A stretch of 32,555 bases of DNA from Nostoc sp. UCD121 (GCF_014222285.1 NZ_JACKZS010000078.1:1-32555); one strand, 5' to 3'. Positions 16,295 through 24,410 are shown, counted from the first letter of the stretch. Notes: generated from the letters alone by a model not told the origin. Program-made: numbers and translations.

Positions 16295-17686
16295 TTACCG
16301 ACTTCCTGCCTGAGTTGACACTGTTAATACTTGTGGTGGTGTGGCATCTGGTGGATAGAGAAAGTCTACTTCTACTAAGGAGCGATCGCCAGCTTTCATA
16401 TTTAATGAAACTAAGGGTTCCCCTGGTTGACCTCTCTTTTGTACTAAATGCACAAACTTAGTTTGCGGCTGATTTTGCTCATCTTTGTAACGTACCCGCA
16501 CTGTCCCTCGGAAAAATACTTCACGGGCTGGTGTACTCAGAAAGCGTAACCCTGGTTTGACTAGCTGATTCTCCTTCAGTGGGGTTTGTATGGATACACT
16601 GACAGTTTGAGGACTTTGAGTATTGTTGTATAACGGCAACTTGAGATTATATTGAATTCCATAGTTGCCATGAGCGCGATATGCGGTGTCAGGATAGCGC
16701 ACCAGCATAGGCGAACTTTGAATTTGACCAGTTCCTAACATACCGCCATGTAGGGTACTCAGGGCGTAAGAAAACACTTGACCAGGCTGGGGAATAGTTA
16801 AATACCTAGCTTTAGGCTTATCTACTAATAAGGCTCTCCATCGTGAACCAGCAGCCACTCCAGCAACACGCCCATAAATTCTTGGCTTGCCAGTTTCCTC
16901 TAGGGGAGTGGGCGCTTTATCCCGTGGCCCAGCTAAATCACCATTATCTAGTAAATTCTGCCATTCTTCTAAACTAGGCGATCGCTCACTGCCATCAGAA
17001 TTCACCCGTGCAAACATCGCTAGGCTAGCCGCATAGACAGTGCCATTACTTTGCAATCGGAGCAATGTCGAACGACCATTCAGAGGCGGTGTCAATCCCT
17101 GCACAGGAATTGGTAAATTTAGTAACATCCGACTTTGCTTTGCTGGAATCTCAATTTGGGCAGGGAAAATCTCTTGTCGTCGTCCCCGCAGTACATCAGA
17201 CATGACGCGATCGCCTGGGCCAGCAAAAATTGTCCCTAAAGGATTTTCGCTAAAAGATGGTAATTGAATAAATGGTGCATCCGGTTGACTCAAATAACTC
17301 GCCGCCTGCCAAATATTTACCTTTACTGCTTCTGAACTAGGGTTGTGCAAAATTATCCCTAAATAGAGCGAGCGCAAATTCTCTGATGGTTCAGCCCTCG
17401 CAACGTGATGGGCAAAAATATCAAATCGTCCCCGAAAGGGAAAATTCAAATGCGCTGTTGGCACTTTTTTGCCATCTGGTGGAAAAGTGGAGAGTAAAAT
17501 TCCTTCTTTCAACACCAATTCTGGACTATTACTGTTAAAAGTTGGCACTGTATCCAATTGACCTGGTAAAGGACGTACTTCTTGTGTTTGTACGACTTCT
17601 TCAGGTGGTGGTGTCGCAGGAGTTGATTGAGCAATTGGGAAAATTAGTAACAATGGCAACATATACTTAGATATTTCTTTCACCAT
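16295..17686 (-). CDS. DUF3370 domain-containing protein, probably exported
   Basis: This 463-residue protein matches the cyanobacterial DUF3370 family by its EVRPLPGQLDTVPTFNSNSP opening, the LNFPFRGRFDIFAHHVARAE segment and the downstream beta-rich body (PGDRVMSDVLRGRRQEIFP, GRVAGVAAGSRW, TLHGGMLGTGQIQSSPMLVRYPDTAYRAHGNYG). A signal-peptide-like start (MVKEISKYMLPLLLIFPIAQS) and a proline-rich linker suggest export to the periplasm or cell surface. Its function is unknown; mostly beta structure and no obvious catalytic motif are seen. The gene starts only 7 nt after the stop of the decayed peptidase C15-like pseudogene, so the two were probably once co-transcribed, and the pseudogene region may still hold its promoter. 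Confidence 0.82.
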   Translation of the reverse strand: MVKEISKYMLPLLLIFPIAQSTPATPPPEEVVQTQEVRPLPGQLDTVPTFNSNSPELVLKEGILLSTFPPDGKKVPTAHLNFPFRGRFDIFAHHVARAEPSENLRSLYLGIILHNPSSEAVKVNIWQAASYLSQPDAPFIQLPSFSENPLGTIFAGPGDRVMSDVLRGRRQEIFPAQIEIPAKQSRMLLNLPIPVQGLTPPLNGRSTLLRLQSNGTVYAASLAMFARVNSDGSERSPSLEEWQNLLDNGDLAGPRDKAPTPLEETGKPRIYGRVAGVAAGSRWRALLVDKPKARYLTIPQPGQVFSYALSTLHGGMLGTGQIQSSPMLVRYPDTAYRAHGNYGIQYNLKLPLYNNTQSPQTVSVSIQTPLKENQLVKPGLRFLSTPAREVFFRGTVRVRYKDEQNQPQTKFVHLVQKRGQPGEPLVSLNMKAGDRSLVEVDFLYPPDATPPQVLTVSTQAGSR

Positions 17687-17693
17687 ACAGACA

Positions 17694-18195
17694 TTAACAA
17701 CTTGATGAAAGTGCCAGTTTGTTAATAATTAATACGAAACCTGCAAGAATTCCCATCAATTTTTTTTGATTTAGAACCGGAATCTGGGTAAAAAGACAAC
17801 GGCTCGTAAGTTGATTTTGGTCTAAGTAGTCCAAGCCTAAACAGTAAAAACAAATTAACCGCAGTCGTGGCTAATTTGAATTGATGATTCTTTCGCCACT
17901 AATTTTTTTATATCAACTTTTAATTTATCCACAGCTAGCAAATGCTTCCACACTTAATTGTGTAAGGATTGCAGCCTGCTCACAACAGATAATGTCTTCG
18001 GGTTGAATTGCATTGATTTTTTCCATTACCTGAGTATTGGCAAGTTGGACATCTACGGGTAACTGGCGTAAAAAACTCAAGTCATCTGGTATCAGATCGA
18101 GTTTGGTAAGTTCAAGTAATAAATCATCAGAAGAATTTTGACTGTTGATATTTTAGGCAAATGTCAAAAGAAGTTAATAGAATTCTTTGCTTCAT
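17694..18195 (-). pseudogene. Degraded peptidase C15 (pyroglutamyl-peptidase-like) pseudogene
   Basis: Translation in three minus-strand frames recovers one continuous protein family. It starts at ATG 18195 with MKQRILLTSFDICLKYQQS. A +1 frameshift near 18134-18139 (AAAATT) follows, then SSDDLLLELTKLDLIPDDL, SFLRQLPVDVQLANTQVMEK and EDIICCEQAAILTQLSVEA, ending in a stop at 17925-17927. A gap with lost sequence comes next, then IQISHDCG (17858-17881) cut by a stop at 17855-17857. After another frame change, LDYLDQNQLTSRCLFTQIP runs on to GILAGFVLIINKLAL, ending at TAA 17694-17696. This order resembles, from memory, cyanobacterial peptidase C15-like proteins of about 200 residues. At least two frameshifts, two stops and an internal deletion make it non-functional. 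Confidence 0.72.
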
Positions 18196-18254
18196 AACAA
18201 ATATTATTTAGAATAGAAAAACCCTCCATTAATAAATTTACAAGGAGCAGGTAA

Positions 18255-18890
18255 ATGCCAGTAATTGCGGTCGTAGACTACGAGATGGGAAATTTGCACT
18301 CAGTCTGTAAAGGGTTGGAAAAAGCTGGGGCAACTCCTAATGTTACTTATTCTGCAAAGGAATTAGAGCAGGCAGATGCAATAGTTCTGCCGGGAGTGGG
18401 AGCATTTGATCCAGCAGTACAACACCTGCGAGCGCGTGGTTTGGAACAACCTATTAAAGAAGCGATCGCATCTGGTAAACCTTTTTTGGGAATTTGTTTA
18501 GGATTGCAAATTCTCTTTGAATCAAGTGCAGAAGGTACCCAACCAGGACTAGGAATTATCAAAGGAAAAGTGCGCCGATTTCGTCCAGAACCTGACATCA
18601 CTATTCCTCACATGGGTTGGAATCAACTGGAAATGACTCAGGCAAAAAGTATTTTGTGGGAGCATTTGCCGTCCGATCCTTGGGTATATTTTGTCCATTC
18701 TTACTATGTTGACCCAATAGACCCGCTAATCCGTGCAGCAACTATCACCCATGGTACTCAAACCGTCACAGCTGCGATCGCTCACGAAAATCTGATGGCA
18801 GTTCAATTTCACCCCGAAAAATCCTCTAATATTGGATTGCAAATCTTGTCTAATTTTGTTGCTCAAGTCCGTGAAAAAATTCCTGCCTAA
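18255..18890 (+). CDS. hisH: Imidazole glycerol phosphate synthase glutaminase subunit HisH
   Basis: HisH hydrolyses glutamine and channels ammonia to HisF, which makes imidazole glycerol phosphate and AICAR in histidine synthesis. The 211-residue protein is a class I glutamine amidotransferase. Cys81 is the nucleophile (FLGICLGLQ), and His186 and Glu188 complete the triad (QFHPEKSS). The N terminus VDYEMGNLHSVCKGLEKAG, the VLPGVGAFDPAV loop and HMGWNQ are also typical. An AAGGAG ribosome binding site lies 7-8 nt before ATG 18255. The partner gene hisF is not in this window. Upstream on the other strand is the decayed peptidase pseudogene, so the promoter region is short. Confidence 0.97.
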   Translation: MPVIAVVDYEMGNLHSVCKGLEKAGATPNVTYSAKELEQADAIVLPGVGAFDPAVQHLRARGLEQPIKEAIASGKPFLGICLGLQILFESSAEGTQPGLGIIKGKVRRFRPEPDITIPHMGWNQLEMTQAKSILWEHLPSDPWVYFVHSYYVDPIDPLIRAATITHGTQTVTAAIAHENLMAVQFHPEKSSNIGLQILSNFVAQVREKIPA

Positions 18891-18925
18891 TCTATTTTTG
18901 TCATTTGTTCTTTGTCCTTTGTCTA

Positions 18926-19000
18926 AAATTAATGACTAATACTTCGACTACGCTCATTACAAGTGACTAATGACTAATGACCAATGACTAATAACCAATG
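18926..19000 (+). repeat. AATGACT-type heptamer repeats running into rsmD
   Basis: Degenerate tandem AATGACT, AATGACC and AATAACC heptamers fill most of the hisH-rsmD spacer. They are interrupted by a CTTCGACTACGCTCATTAC segment common in Nostoc spacers. The array ends in the rsmD start codon. No ribosome binding site separates the repeats from the gene. Confidence 0.85.
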
Positions 19001-19543
19001 AGCCTGAGAATTTACGGTAATCGCCAGCTAAAAACTTTACCAGGGAAAGAAACTAGACCTACCAGTGCGCGGGTAAGGGAGGCAGTCTTTAATATTTGGC
19101 AGGGAGAAATTGCAGGTTGTCGCTGGCTAGATTTGTGCGCCGGTACTGGTTCAATGGGCGCAGAGGCTTTGTGTAGAGGAGCCAGCCTAGCAGTGGGAAT
19201 TGAACAATCGAGCCGAGCCTGTGCCACCATCCAACAAAATTGGCAGCAGGTAGCTAATGCCGAGCAAGAATTTCGGGTATTGCGGGGAGATATTACGCAG
19301 CAGTTAAAGACTTTATCTGGCAAGCAATTCGATAGAATTTACTTTGATCCACCTTATGCCAGTGGATTGTTCCAACCAGTATTAGAAGCGATCGCTCACT
19401 ATCAACTTTTAGATCCTAGTGGCGAAATCGCAGTTGAACACGCCTCACAAGGTTGGACACCGCCAGAGATTCCCTCTTGGGAAATTTGCCGCGAGAAGGT
19501 TTACGGCAACACATCACTTACTTTCTACAGAATTGTGCAATGA
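18998..19543 (+). CDS. rsmD: 16S rRNA (guanine(966)-N(2))-methyltransferase RsmD
   Basis: RsmD methylates G966 of 16S rRNA using S-adenosylmethionine. The 181-residue protein begins MSLRIYGNRQLKTLPGKETRPTSARVREAVFNIW, the family N terminus. The SAM-binding motif is LDLCAGTGSMGAEAL (about residues 45-59), and the catalytic FDPPYAS (about 116-122) is the N6/N2-methylase motif IV. Length is normal. ATG 18998 is formed within an AATGACT-type heptamer array and no Shine-Dalgarno sequence is seen, yet family alignment supports this start. It lies 107 nt after hisH on the same strand and converges on petG. Confidence 0.93.
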   Translation: MSLRIYGNRQLKTLPGKETRPTSARVREAVFNIWQGEIAGCRWLDLCAGTGSMGAEALCRGASLAVGIEQSSRACATIQQNWQQVANAEQEFRVLRGDITQQLKTLSGKQFDRIYFDPPYASGLFQPVLEAIAHYQLLDPSGEIAVEHASQGWTPPEIPSWEICREKVYGNTSLTFYRIVQ

Positions 19544-19556
19544 CAAAAGTGGGAGT

Positions 19557-19627
19557 GGGGAGAAAAATTGCTTATTTGCCCTCCTTAGTCTCCCCTACTC
19601 AGCACTCAGCACTCAGAACTCAGCCTC
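19557..19627. repeat. Stem-loop and ACTCAGC heptamers between rsmD and petG
   Basis: GGGGAGA (19557-19563) pairs with TCTCCCC (19589-19595). ACTCAGC heptamers follow at about 19597-19627, partly degenerate. It lies between convergent genes and could act as a shared transcription end, although no T-run is present. The repeat type belongs to the STRR class. Confidence 0.75.
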
Positions 19628-19635
19628 ACTCTTCC

Positions 19636-19749
19636 TCAACCGCCCAACTGATTGGGGCGCTTGTATTGCTTATAGGCAGCGTAAAACAGTCCGGCGAGGG
19701 TGACGAAAACTAGACCAAGGACAATACCTGATAGCAGGGGTTCAACCAC
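19636..19749 (-). CDS. petG: Cytochrome b6f complex subunit PetG
   Basis: PetG is a single-span subunit needed for assembly and stability of the cytochrome b6f complex in the thylakoid membrane. The 37-residue protein reads VEPLLSGIVLGLVFVTLAGL after the initiator, then FYAAYKQYKRPNQLGG. This is the standard cyanobacterial/plastid PetG with its hydrophobic span (about residues 5-25) and basic cytoplasmic tail. It starts at GTG 19749, preceded by a strong AGAGGAGA ribosome binding site about 7 nt upstream. It is divergent from a c-type cytochrome gene with a spacer of about 210 nt, which links two electron-transport genes to one promoter region. Confidence 0.97.
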   Translation of the reverse strand: MVEPLLSGIVLGLVFVTLAGLFYAAYKQYKRPNQLGG

Positions 19750-19959
19750 TGGAAATCTCCTCTTTGTAATGATTAAATATTCGTTGCCTGTTTTTGATTT
19801 TACCAAATTTAGTATGAATCCTGCGTCCTATAGACTTTTTGAAGGGCAACTGCTCAGAAAAAAATAGTCTTCTGTGCTTGCAGACACGATCAAGAACTTT
19901 TAAGCTATGTGTAGGAAAAGAAAACTTTTTAGCACACCTAGACATTCACCGCAAACCTT

Positions 19960-20334
19960 TTGGATAACCAGATTACCAAACCTGAAATTTTGATTCAGCG
20001 CATCGTTTTATTGACGCTGGCCATACTGCTATCAGTCCCTTTGGGCTTTTTTGGTGTTCAGTTGGTTCAAGCCTCCGATCCTTATGTCAAGAGTGTTTTA
20101 TCTCTAACAGGAAACCCAGTTCAAGGACACGCGATCTTTCAAATTAACTGTGCTGGTTGTCATGGTTTGGAAGCAGACGGGCGAGTAGGGCCGAGTTTGC
20201 AAGCTGTTTCCAAGCATAAGTCTCAATATGGGTTGATTCACCAGGTAATCAGTGGCGAAACCCCGCCAATGCCAAAATTCCAGCCTAGCACCCAAGAAAT
20301 GGCGGATCTTTTGAGCTATTTAGAGTCGTTATAG
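19960..20334 (+). CDS. cytM: c-type cytochrome, likely cytochrome cM
   Basis: The 124-residue protein has an N-terminal hydrophobic segment (about residues 12-37, uncleaved anchor or signal) and a single class I heme site. Cys64, Cys67 and His68 form CAGCH, and Met104 in PPMPKFQPS is the likely sixth ligand. The phrases GHAIFQINCAGCHG and LIHQVISGETPPMPKF fit cyanobacterial cytochrome cM, a low-abundance membrane-anchored cytochrome implicated in electron flow under stress or dark heterotrophic growth. The family call is from memory, and a cytochrome c6-like protein is the alternative. The start is TTG 19960 because no ATG or GTG lies in frame before the hydrophobic segment. It is divergent from petG, which supports a role in photosynthetic or respiratory electron transfer. 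Confidence 0.72.
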   Translation: MDNQITKPEILIQRIVLLTLAILLSVPLGFFGVQLVQASDPYVKSVLSLTGNPVQGHAIFQINCAGCHGLEADGRVGPSLQAVSKHKSQYGLIHQVISGETPPMPKFQPSTQEMADLLSYLESL

Positions 20335-20363
20335 ATGTTAAATTCTGTTCTAAATCCCTTATG

Positions 20364-20397
20364 GAAAAAGGCAATACATCAAAATGTTTCCTTTTTC
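20364..20397 (+). terminator. Terminator-like stem-loop after the cytochrome gene
   Basis: GAAAAAGG (20364-20371) pairs perfectly with CCTTTTTC (20390-20397) around an 18-nt loop, about 30 nt after the cytochrome stop codon. The T-run is inside the right arm rather than after it. A bidirectional role is possible because a minus-strand gene ends about 200 nt further on. Confidence 0.55.
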
Positions 20398-20404
20398 GAT
20401 CTTA

Positions 20405-20493
20405 GAACTTACGCAAAACTACACGCGGTAGGGGCAATTCATAAATTGCCCCTACCGGAAAATAGAAGTTTGGGCTATTTTGTGCGTAAGTCC
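20405..20493. mobile_element. MITE-like palindromic element (about 89 bp)
   Basis: Imperfect terminal inverted repeats, ACTTACGCA (20407-20415) and TGCGTAAGT (20483-20491), enclose a perfect 14-bp stem. CGGTAGGGGCAATT (20426-20439) pairs with AATTGCCCCTACCG (20444-20457) around the loop CATA. GGACTTACGCAC ends and a GGGGCAATT core recur in Nostoc-type genomes from memory. It codes for nothing. It sits between the cytochrome gene and the Crp-like gene. No clear target-site duplication could be read. The flank 20494-20602 shows nothing further. Confidence 0.65.
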
Positions 20494-20602
20494 TGGATCT
20501 CAGAAAACTTGTAAGTAGGAAGGCTAAATTAAAGCTCACCTAGATTGCCGGGTTTCGACTCCGCTCAACCCTCGTCTTTTCAGGGATCGAGCATTGAGCG
20601 TG

Positions 20603-21304
20603 TTATTGATCTATATTTCCAGAAGCGATCGCATCTAATTTCTTCGGATCGAGTATGATAATCGTCCCACCACGACGATAGGCAATTACTGACTTGAGAC
20701 TTTTAATTAACCGCACACATTCTTCGTAAGTAATGCCACTACTGCGAGCCATGCGATAATAAGACAATTTGACTTGTAAACACTCACCTTGTGGACTTAA
20801 TTCAGTTCCTGATTCGGCAGCAAAATATTGAATTAGTCTGGCAAGACGAACAATAGCTCTTTCAGAAACTAATCCGTGGACTGTCTCATGCAATTGCTGA
20901 ATCCGACTGTTAAACACCATCAGCATTTGTAATGCAATTTCAGGGTTTTGTCCAATCGCTTTTAATAAAGCATCTCTCTCTATAGTGAGAATTTCACAAT
21001 CAGATTCAGCAGTTACGGTTGCTGGGGAAATTCCATTGCCTAATAAAGCAGGAGCCGCAAAAATTTCCCCAGCCGCTAAGGTGCGGAGAATCGTTTCTTT
21101 CCCCGTCATTGCTATTTTGGTAACTTGAATTGCTCCACTGGAAACAGCATAGAGTTTTGTTGGTAAGACATCACCCTCATGGAGAATAATCTCTCCTTTG
21201 CGATGGCGTTGCACCTGAGTGTGAGGTTGCAAATTTACTTTGTCTGCTGTTTCTAAACCTGCAAACACAATAATTTGCGAAAGTTGTTCCAGGGATGCCT
21301 GCAT
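20603..21304 (-). CDS. Crp/Fnr family transcriptional regulator
   Basis: This 233-residue DNA-binding regulator has an N-terminal cyclic-nucleotide-binding-like beta-roll (about residues 10-120, with HRKGEIILHEGDVLPTKLYAVSSGAI and LAAGEIFAAPALLG) and a C-terminal winged helix (about 145-215, SYYRMARSSGITYEECVRLIKSLK as helix-turn-helix). The classical cAMP pocket residues (RxS type) are not seen, so the ligand is uncertain; no Fe-S cysteine set is present either. ATG 21304 is chosen because it follows the amidase stop codon by 2 nt and gives a normal N terminus. The upstream extension to 21346 would overlap the amidase. Tight coupling suggests one transcript with the amidase. Its targets are unknown. 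Confidence 0.85.
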   Translation of the reverse strand: MQASLEQLSQIIVFAGLETADKVNLQPHTQVQRHRKGEIILHEGDVLPTKLYAVSSGAIQVTKIAMTGKETILRTLAAGEIFAAPALLGNGISPATVTAESDCEILTIERDALLKAIGQNPEIALQMLMVFNSRIQQLHETVHGLVSERAIVRLARLIQYFAAESGTELSPQGECLQVKLSYYRMARSSGITYEECVRLIKSLKSVIAYRRGGTIIILDPKKLDAIASGNIDQ

Positions 21305-21306
21305 GA

Positions 21307-22710
21307 TTAGCCTGATATCGCAAAGGCTGGACGATGATGAATCCAAGGGTTAGCCGCTTCTAATTGTGCCGCTAGGTTAATCAGGGTAGCTTCAGCTGCA
21401 GGTTTACCAATTAGTTGCACACTTATGGGTAAACCCTTACTATCAAAGCCGACAGGAATTGCGATCGCAGGTTGTCCAGTTGCATTCGCAGGTGGACAAG
21501 GGGCAATCCACTCAATAATATTTTGGAATGTCTCTTCTGGACTTAGCGAAGCCCATTCCCCAACGCAGATAGGTGAATGGAGATAAACTGGCAGTACCAG
21601 CACATCCACGGTATCGAAAAAGGCTACAATCTGTCGTGCCACAATCTGCATTTGGGAAACTGCTTTGAGATAGTCAGCAACAGAACCTGTGCGTGCAAAT
21701 AGCCAACGATTTAATGGTTGCATGACTTCAACAGGAAGTCCTGACGCAGCTACCCCAGCTTGCCAAACGATTTGAAAGGGTTCAACTAAACCGCTAAAAT
21801 CTGGGGATTTCTGTTCAACGTGGTGGCCGAGTTGTTCTAATAACTGGACTGTTTGACGGACACCTTGCTGACAGTTAGCATCAGCTTCTCCCAAAGGAGA
21901 AATATTAGTGTCAAAGGCAATTCGCAAAGCACCCAATTTTGTCTGAGTGGCAGCGAGAAATGATGGTTCGGGATCTGGCAACCAGTAAGGATCGCCTGTA
22001 ACATAGCCAGATATCGTATCCAATAGGGCAGCAGCATCAGCCACAGTCCGCGCTATTGGGCCGTTGACGGCAATTCCAGCGAGGCGTTCGCCTACGGGTG
22101 CTTTACTCACTCTACCCCTGGATGGTTTAAGTCCTACCAAACCACAACAAGCCGCAGGGCCACGAATTGAACCACCGCCATCAGAACCTTGAGCGATCGC
22201 ACACAATCCTGCTGCTACCGCCGCCGCCGCGCCACCACTGGAACCGCCAGGGGTATATTCTAAATTCCACGGATTTCTCGCTGGAGGAAAACCCGTGGGT
22301 TCGCTGTAAGGGAATGAACCTAATTCAGAAGTGGCTGTTTTACCAAGAATAGTAAACCCAGCTTGCTTAATCCGTGTTACAACCCCATCATCATAGTTAG
22401 GAATATTGTTTAGTAATACTGGATTTCCATAAGTACAGGTAACATCAGCTACAGCATTAAGGTCTTTAATGGAAATTGGCACACCAAAAAATGGCGGTAG
22501 TTCCGAGGTAGTTGTCAATAATTCTGTTTTGGCTTTGGCATCTGCGATCGCTAGTTCTGCCGTCACCGTAAAATAACTTCCTAATTGGGGATTTAATTGC
22601 TCAATCCGTTCTAAATATATTTCTACCAACTCTAGGGGGGATATTTCACGGCGACGAATTAATTGCACCAACTCTAGTGCTGGGGTAAATGCTAAATCAA
22701 CTTCATTCAT
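21307..22710 (-). CDS. Amidase signature family protein
   Basis: This 467-residue hydrolase has the Ser-cisSer-Lys triad of the amidase signature family: Lys82 (PISIKDLNAV), Ser157 (PGGSSGG) and Ser181 (GGGSIRGPAACCGLVGLKPSRGRV). The 75- and 24-residue spacing is as expected. It resembles stand-alone amidases more than GatA: there is no GatB/GatC gene nearby, and it lies in one unit with a Crp-like regulator. The C-terminal half is normal (PANATGQPAIAIPVGFDSKGLPISVQLIG). The substrate (an amide, possibly an indoleacetamide, nitrile-derived or cyclic compound) cannot be told from sequence. Start ATG 22710 has no strong ribosome binding site. The gene faces away from the hypothetical gene at 22912. 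Confidence 0.88.
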   Translation of the reverse strand: MNEVDLAFTPALELVQLIRRREISPLELVEIYLERIEQLNPQLGSYFTVTAELAIADAKAKTELLTTTSELPPFFGVPISIKDLNAVADVTCTYGNPVLLNNIPNYDDGVVTRIKQAGFTILGKTATSELGSFPYSEPTGFPPARNPWNLEYTPGGSSGGAAAAVAAGLCAIAQGSDGGGSIRGPAACCGLVGLKPSRGRVSKAPVGERLAGIAVNGPIARTVADAAALLDTISGYVTGDPYWLPDPEPSFLAATQTKLGALRIAFDTNISPLGEADANCQQGVRQTVQLLEQLGHHVEQKSPDFSGLVEPFQIVWQAGVAASGLPVEVMQPLNRWLFARTGSVADYLKAVSQMQIVARQIVAFFDTVDVLVLPVYLHSPICVGEWASLSPEETFQNIIEWIAPCPPANATGQPAIAIPVGFDSKGLPISVQLIGKPAAEATLINLAAQLEAANPWIHHRPAFAISG

Positions 22711-22911
22711 AGGTTAGTGAATGGGTAATTTTGTCTTTCTCTGGGATTTTTAAACTGAAATTGTTACTTTACCAGGATTTACGGGAATTATACATTTTAT
22801 AGATCCTAAGATTTGTCACTCAACTAGGATGCTTAGATGTGTGGTTATGTTCTGACTCCAGCTATTTTAATTGTTTCGCATAAACTTTCGACAAATCCCT
22901 AAGAGGTATTT

Positions 22912-24384
22912 ATGGCTAACCTAGAAATACTTGTTAGCGAATTGCCAACACTAATTCAGAATCTAAAACTGACTATTGGCGATTCTAATAAAATCATGGA
23001 ACAAATTATCTCGATCAATAATGCTCAAGAAAAACTACGAAATATTAAAAAATTAATTGCTCAGGAATTGAGATTGGAGAACTTCAAAAATTCTGCGATC
23101 GCTACACTTCCTCGAATAGGTACTGTAGCTAGTTTGTTTCTACCTAGTGTTCGATTAGTAGATCCAGCGATCGCAGACAAATTTGGACATTCAAAAACTA
23201 AAATTTCATTAACTGATTTACAATCCAAAATCGATGACTGGATAGAATGGGGTTATTTTTTACAAGCAATAGCTGCTGATATTCTCAGTGATGATAGTTT
23301 AGTCAATCAACTAAATTCTGATATTAATCATCTCAGCTTAGTTGCACAGTTTCAGAGAATTTTAGAAAATTTAAAAATTAACTTGGTCTTTGAAAAGCCT
23401 CATATATTAGAGGAACAAATTCAAAAAATAAATAATTCCCAAAATGAATTATTACAATTAAGACAGAAGTTGAATTATGTTTTCGATACTATTAAAAATA
23501 GTCGTAGCTTATTAAATATTTTATTAGGAGTGTCTGCTTTTTGTGGAAAATCTGGCTTTGCTTTAGAGTGGTTAGATGATGACCATGAATTAATTATATC
23601 GAGTGACAGTAGATTTCAAGAATTGACCGATATTCTTAATGATTGCGATCATCTTCAAGAACAAATTGCTGTTTTAATTATTCAGGGTGATACTTTAAGG
23701 GAACAGGCAGAACAAGCCCTAAAAAACATAGAAGAAGAAAATCATAATAAAGCAACTATTAGCCAGCATATACAAATATTACCAAAGTTTTCGGCACCCA
23801 AGATAGTACGTTCGGTTTTGATCGTAGTCTCAAGTTTATTAGTCTTGGGTTTTGGTAGCTGGAAAATTAAAGAACAAAGTCTCCAATGGCAGCAGATGAA
23901 TCTAAGTTTAACTCAAGAAGAAAGTGCAAATGCTAAGTTTAAATCTGCTCAAAAATTCGGTATGGAGGCTGCTTCTCTAGTCCAAAAACCACCGCATCCT
24001 CTAAAAGTATGGCAACAAGCAGAAACTAAATGGCATCAGGCAATAATCTTATTAGATAGTATTCCTCATCAAACATCTGTTTCTGATAAGGCAAATAAGA
24101 AATTAGCTTACTATCAGATTAACTATAAATCTATCAGTCAAAGAATCTTAGTAGAAAAGCAAGCCTTAGCAAACTTAGAATCAGCCCAAAAACTAGCAAT
24201 AGAAGCTAATATTTTTGTAAACAGTTCACCTCATTCACTACTATTTCGGCAACAAGCGCAACATAAATGGGTGCAAGCAATCAATTTATTACAAGCTATT
24301 CCAGAGAGTACATCTGTCTCTGGAATAGCTAAAGAAATGCTTACTATTTATAAGAATAAATATGCCGCTATCAGTCAAATATAG
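22912..24384 (+). CDS. Hypothetical membrane-anchored protein with coiled-coil and duplicated C-terminal repeats
   Basis: This 490-residue protein is not in any family I recognise. Residues 1-290 are helical and rich in Gln, Asn, Leu and Ile, with coiled-coil-like segments (about 20-60, 145-200, 235-280). A single transmembrane span follows (about 299-316, RSVLIVVSSLLVLGFGSW). The C-terminal part contains two similar units of about 75 residues (about 337-411 and 415-490). They share SAQK near their start, SPH/PPH, W-x-QAI-x-LL, a conserved IP and a Y-rich end with SISQ/AISQ, which suggests an internal duplication. The start ATG 22912 has AAGAGG 5 nt before it. AT-rich codon use differs from the GC-richer neighbouring amidase. 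It lies alone. Confidence 0.75.
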   Translation: MANLEILVSELPTLIQNLKLTIGDSNKIMEQIISINNAQEKLRNIKKLIAQELRLENFKNSAIATLPRIGTVASLFLPSVRLVDPAIADKFGHSKTKISLTDLQSKIDDWIEWGYFLQAIAADILSDDSLVNQLNSDINHLSLVAQFQRILENLKINLVFEKPHILEEQIQKINNSQNELLQLRQKLNYVFDTIKNSRSLLNILLGVSAFCGKSGFALEWLDDDHELIISSDSRFQELTDILNDCDHLQEQIAVLIIQGDTLREQAEQALKNIEEENHNKATISQHIQILPKFSAPKIVRSVLIVVSSLLVLGFGSWKIKEQSLQWQQMNLSLTQEESANAKFKSAQKFGMEAASLVQKPPHPLKVWQQAETKWHQAIILLDSIPHQTSVSDKANKKLAYYQINYKSISQRILVEKQALANLESAQKLAIEANIFVNSSPHSLLFRQQAQHKWVQAINLLQAIPESTSVSGIAKEMLTIYKNKYAAISQI

Positions 24385-24410
24385 CCGTCCTAGATTATTG
24401 GTAAAAAATT

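Noticed and set aside
18926..19000. Tandem repeats considered as a CRISPR array
   Set aside because: The units are 7 bp without spacers of regular length and belong to the STRR class; no cas genes are near.
19419..19713. Plus-strand ORFs overlapping the rsmD end and petG
   Set aside because: They are frame shadows of rsmD and antisense to petG, whose product is unmistakable.
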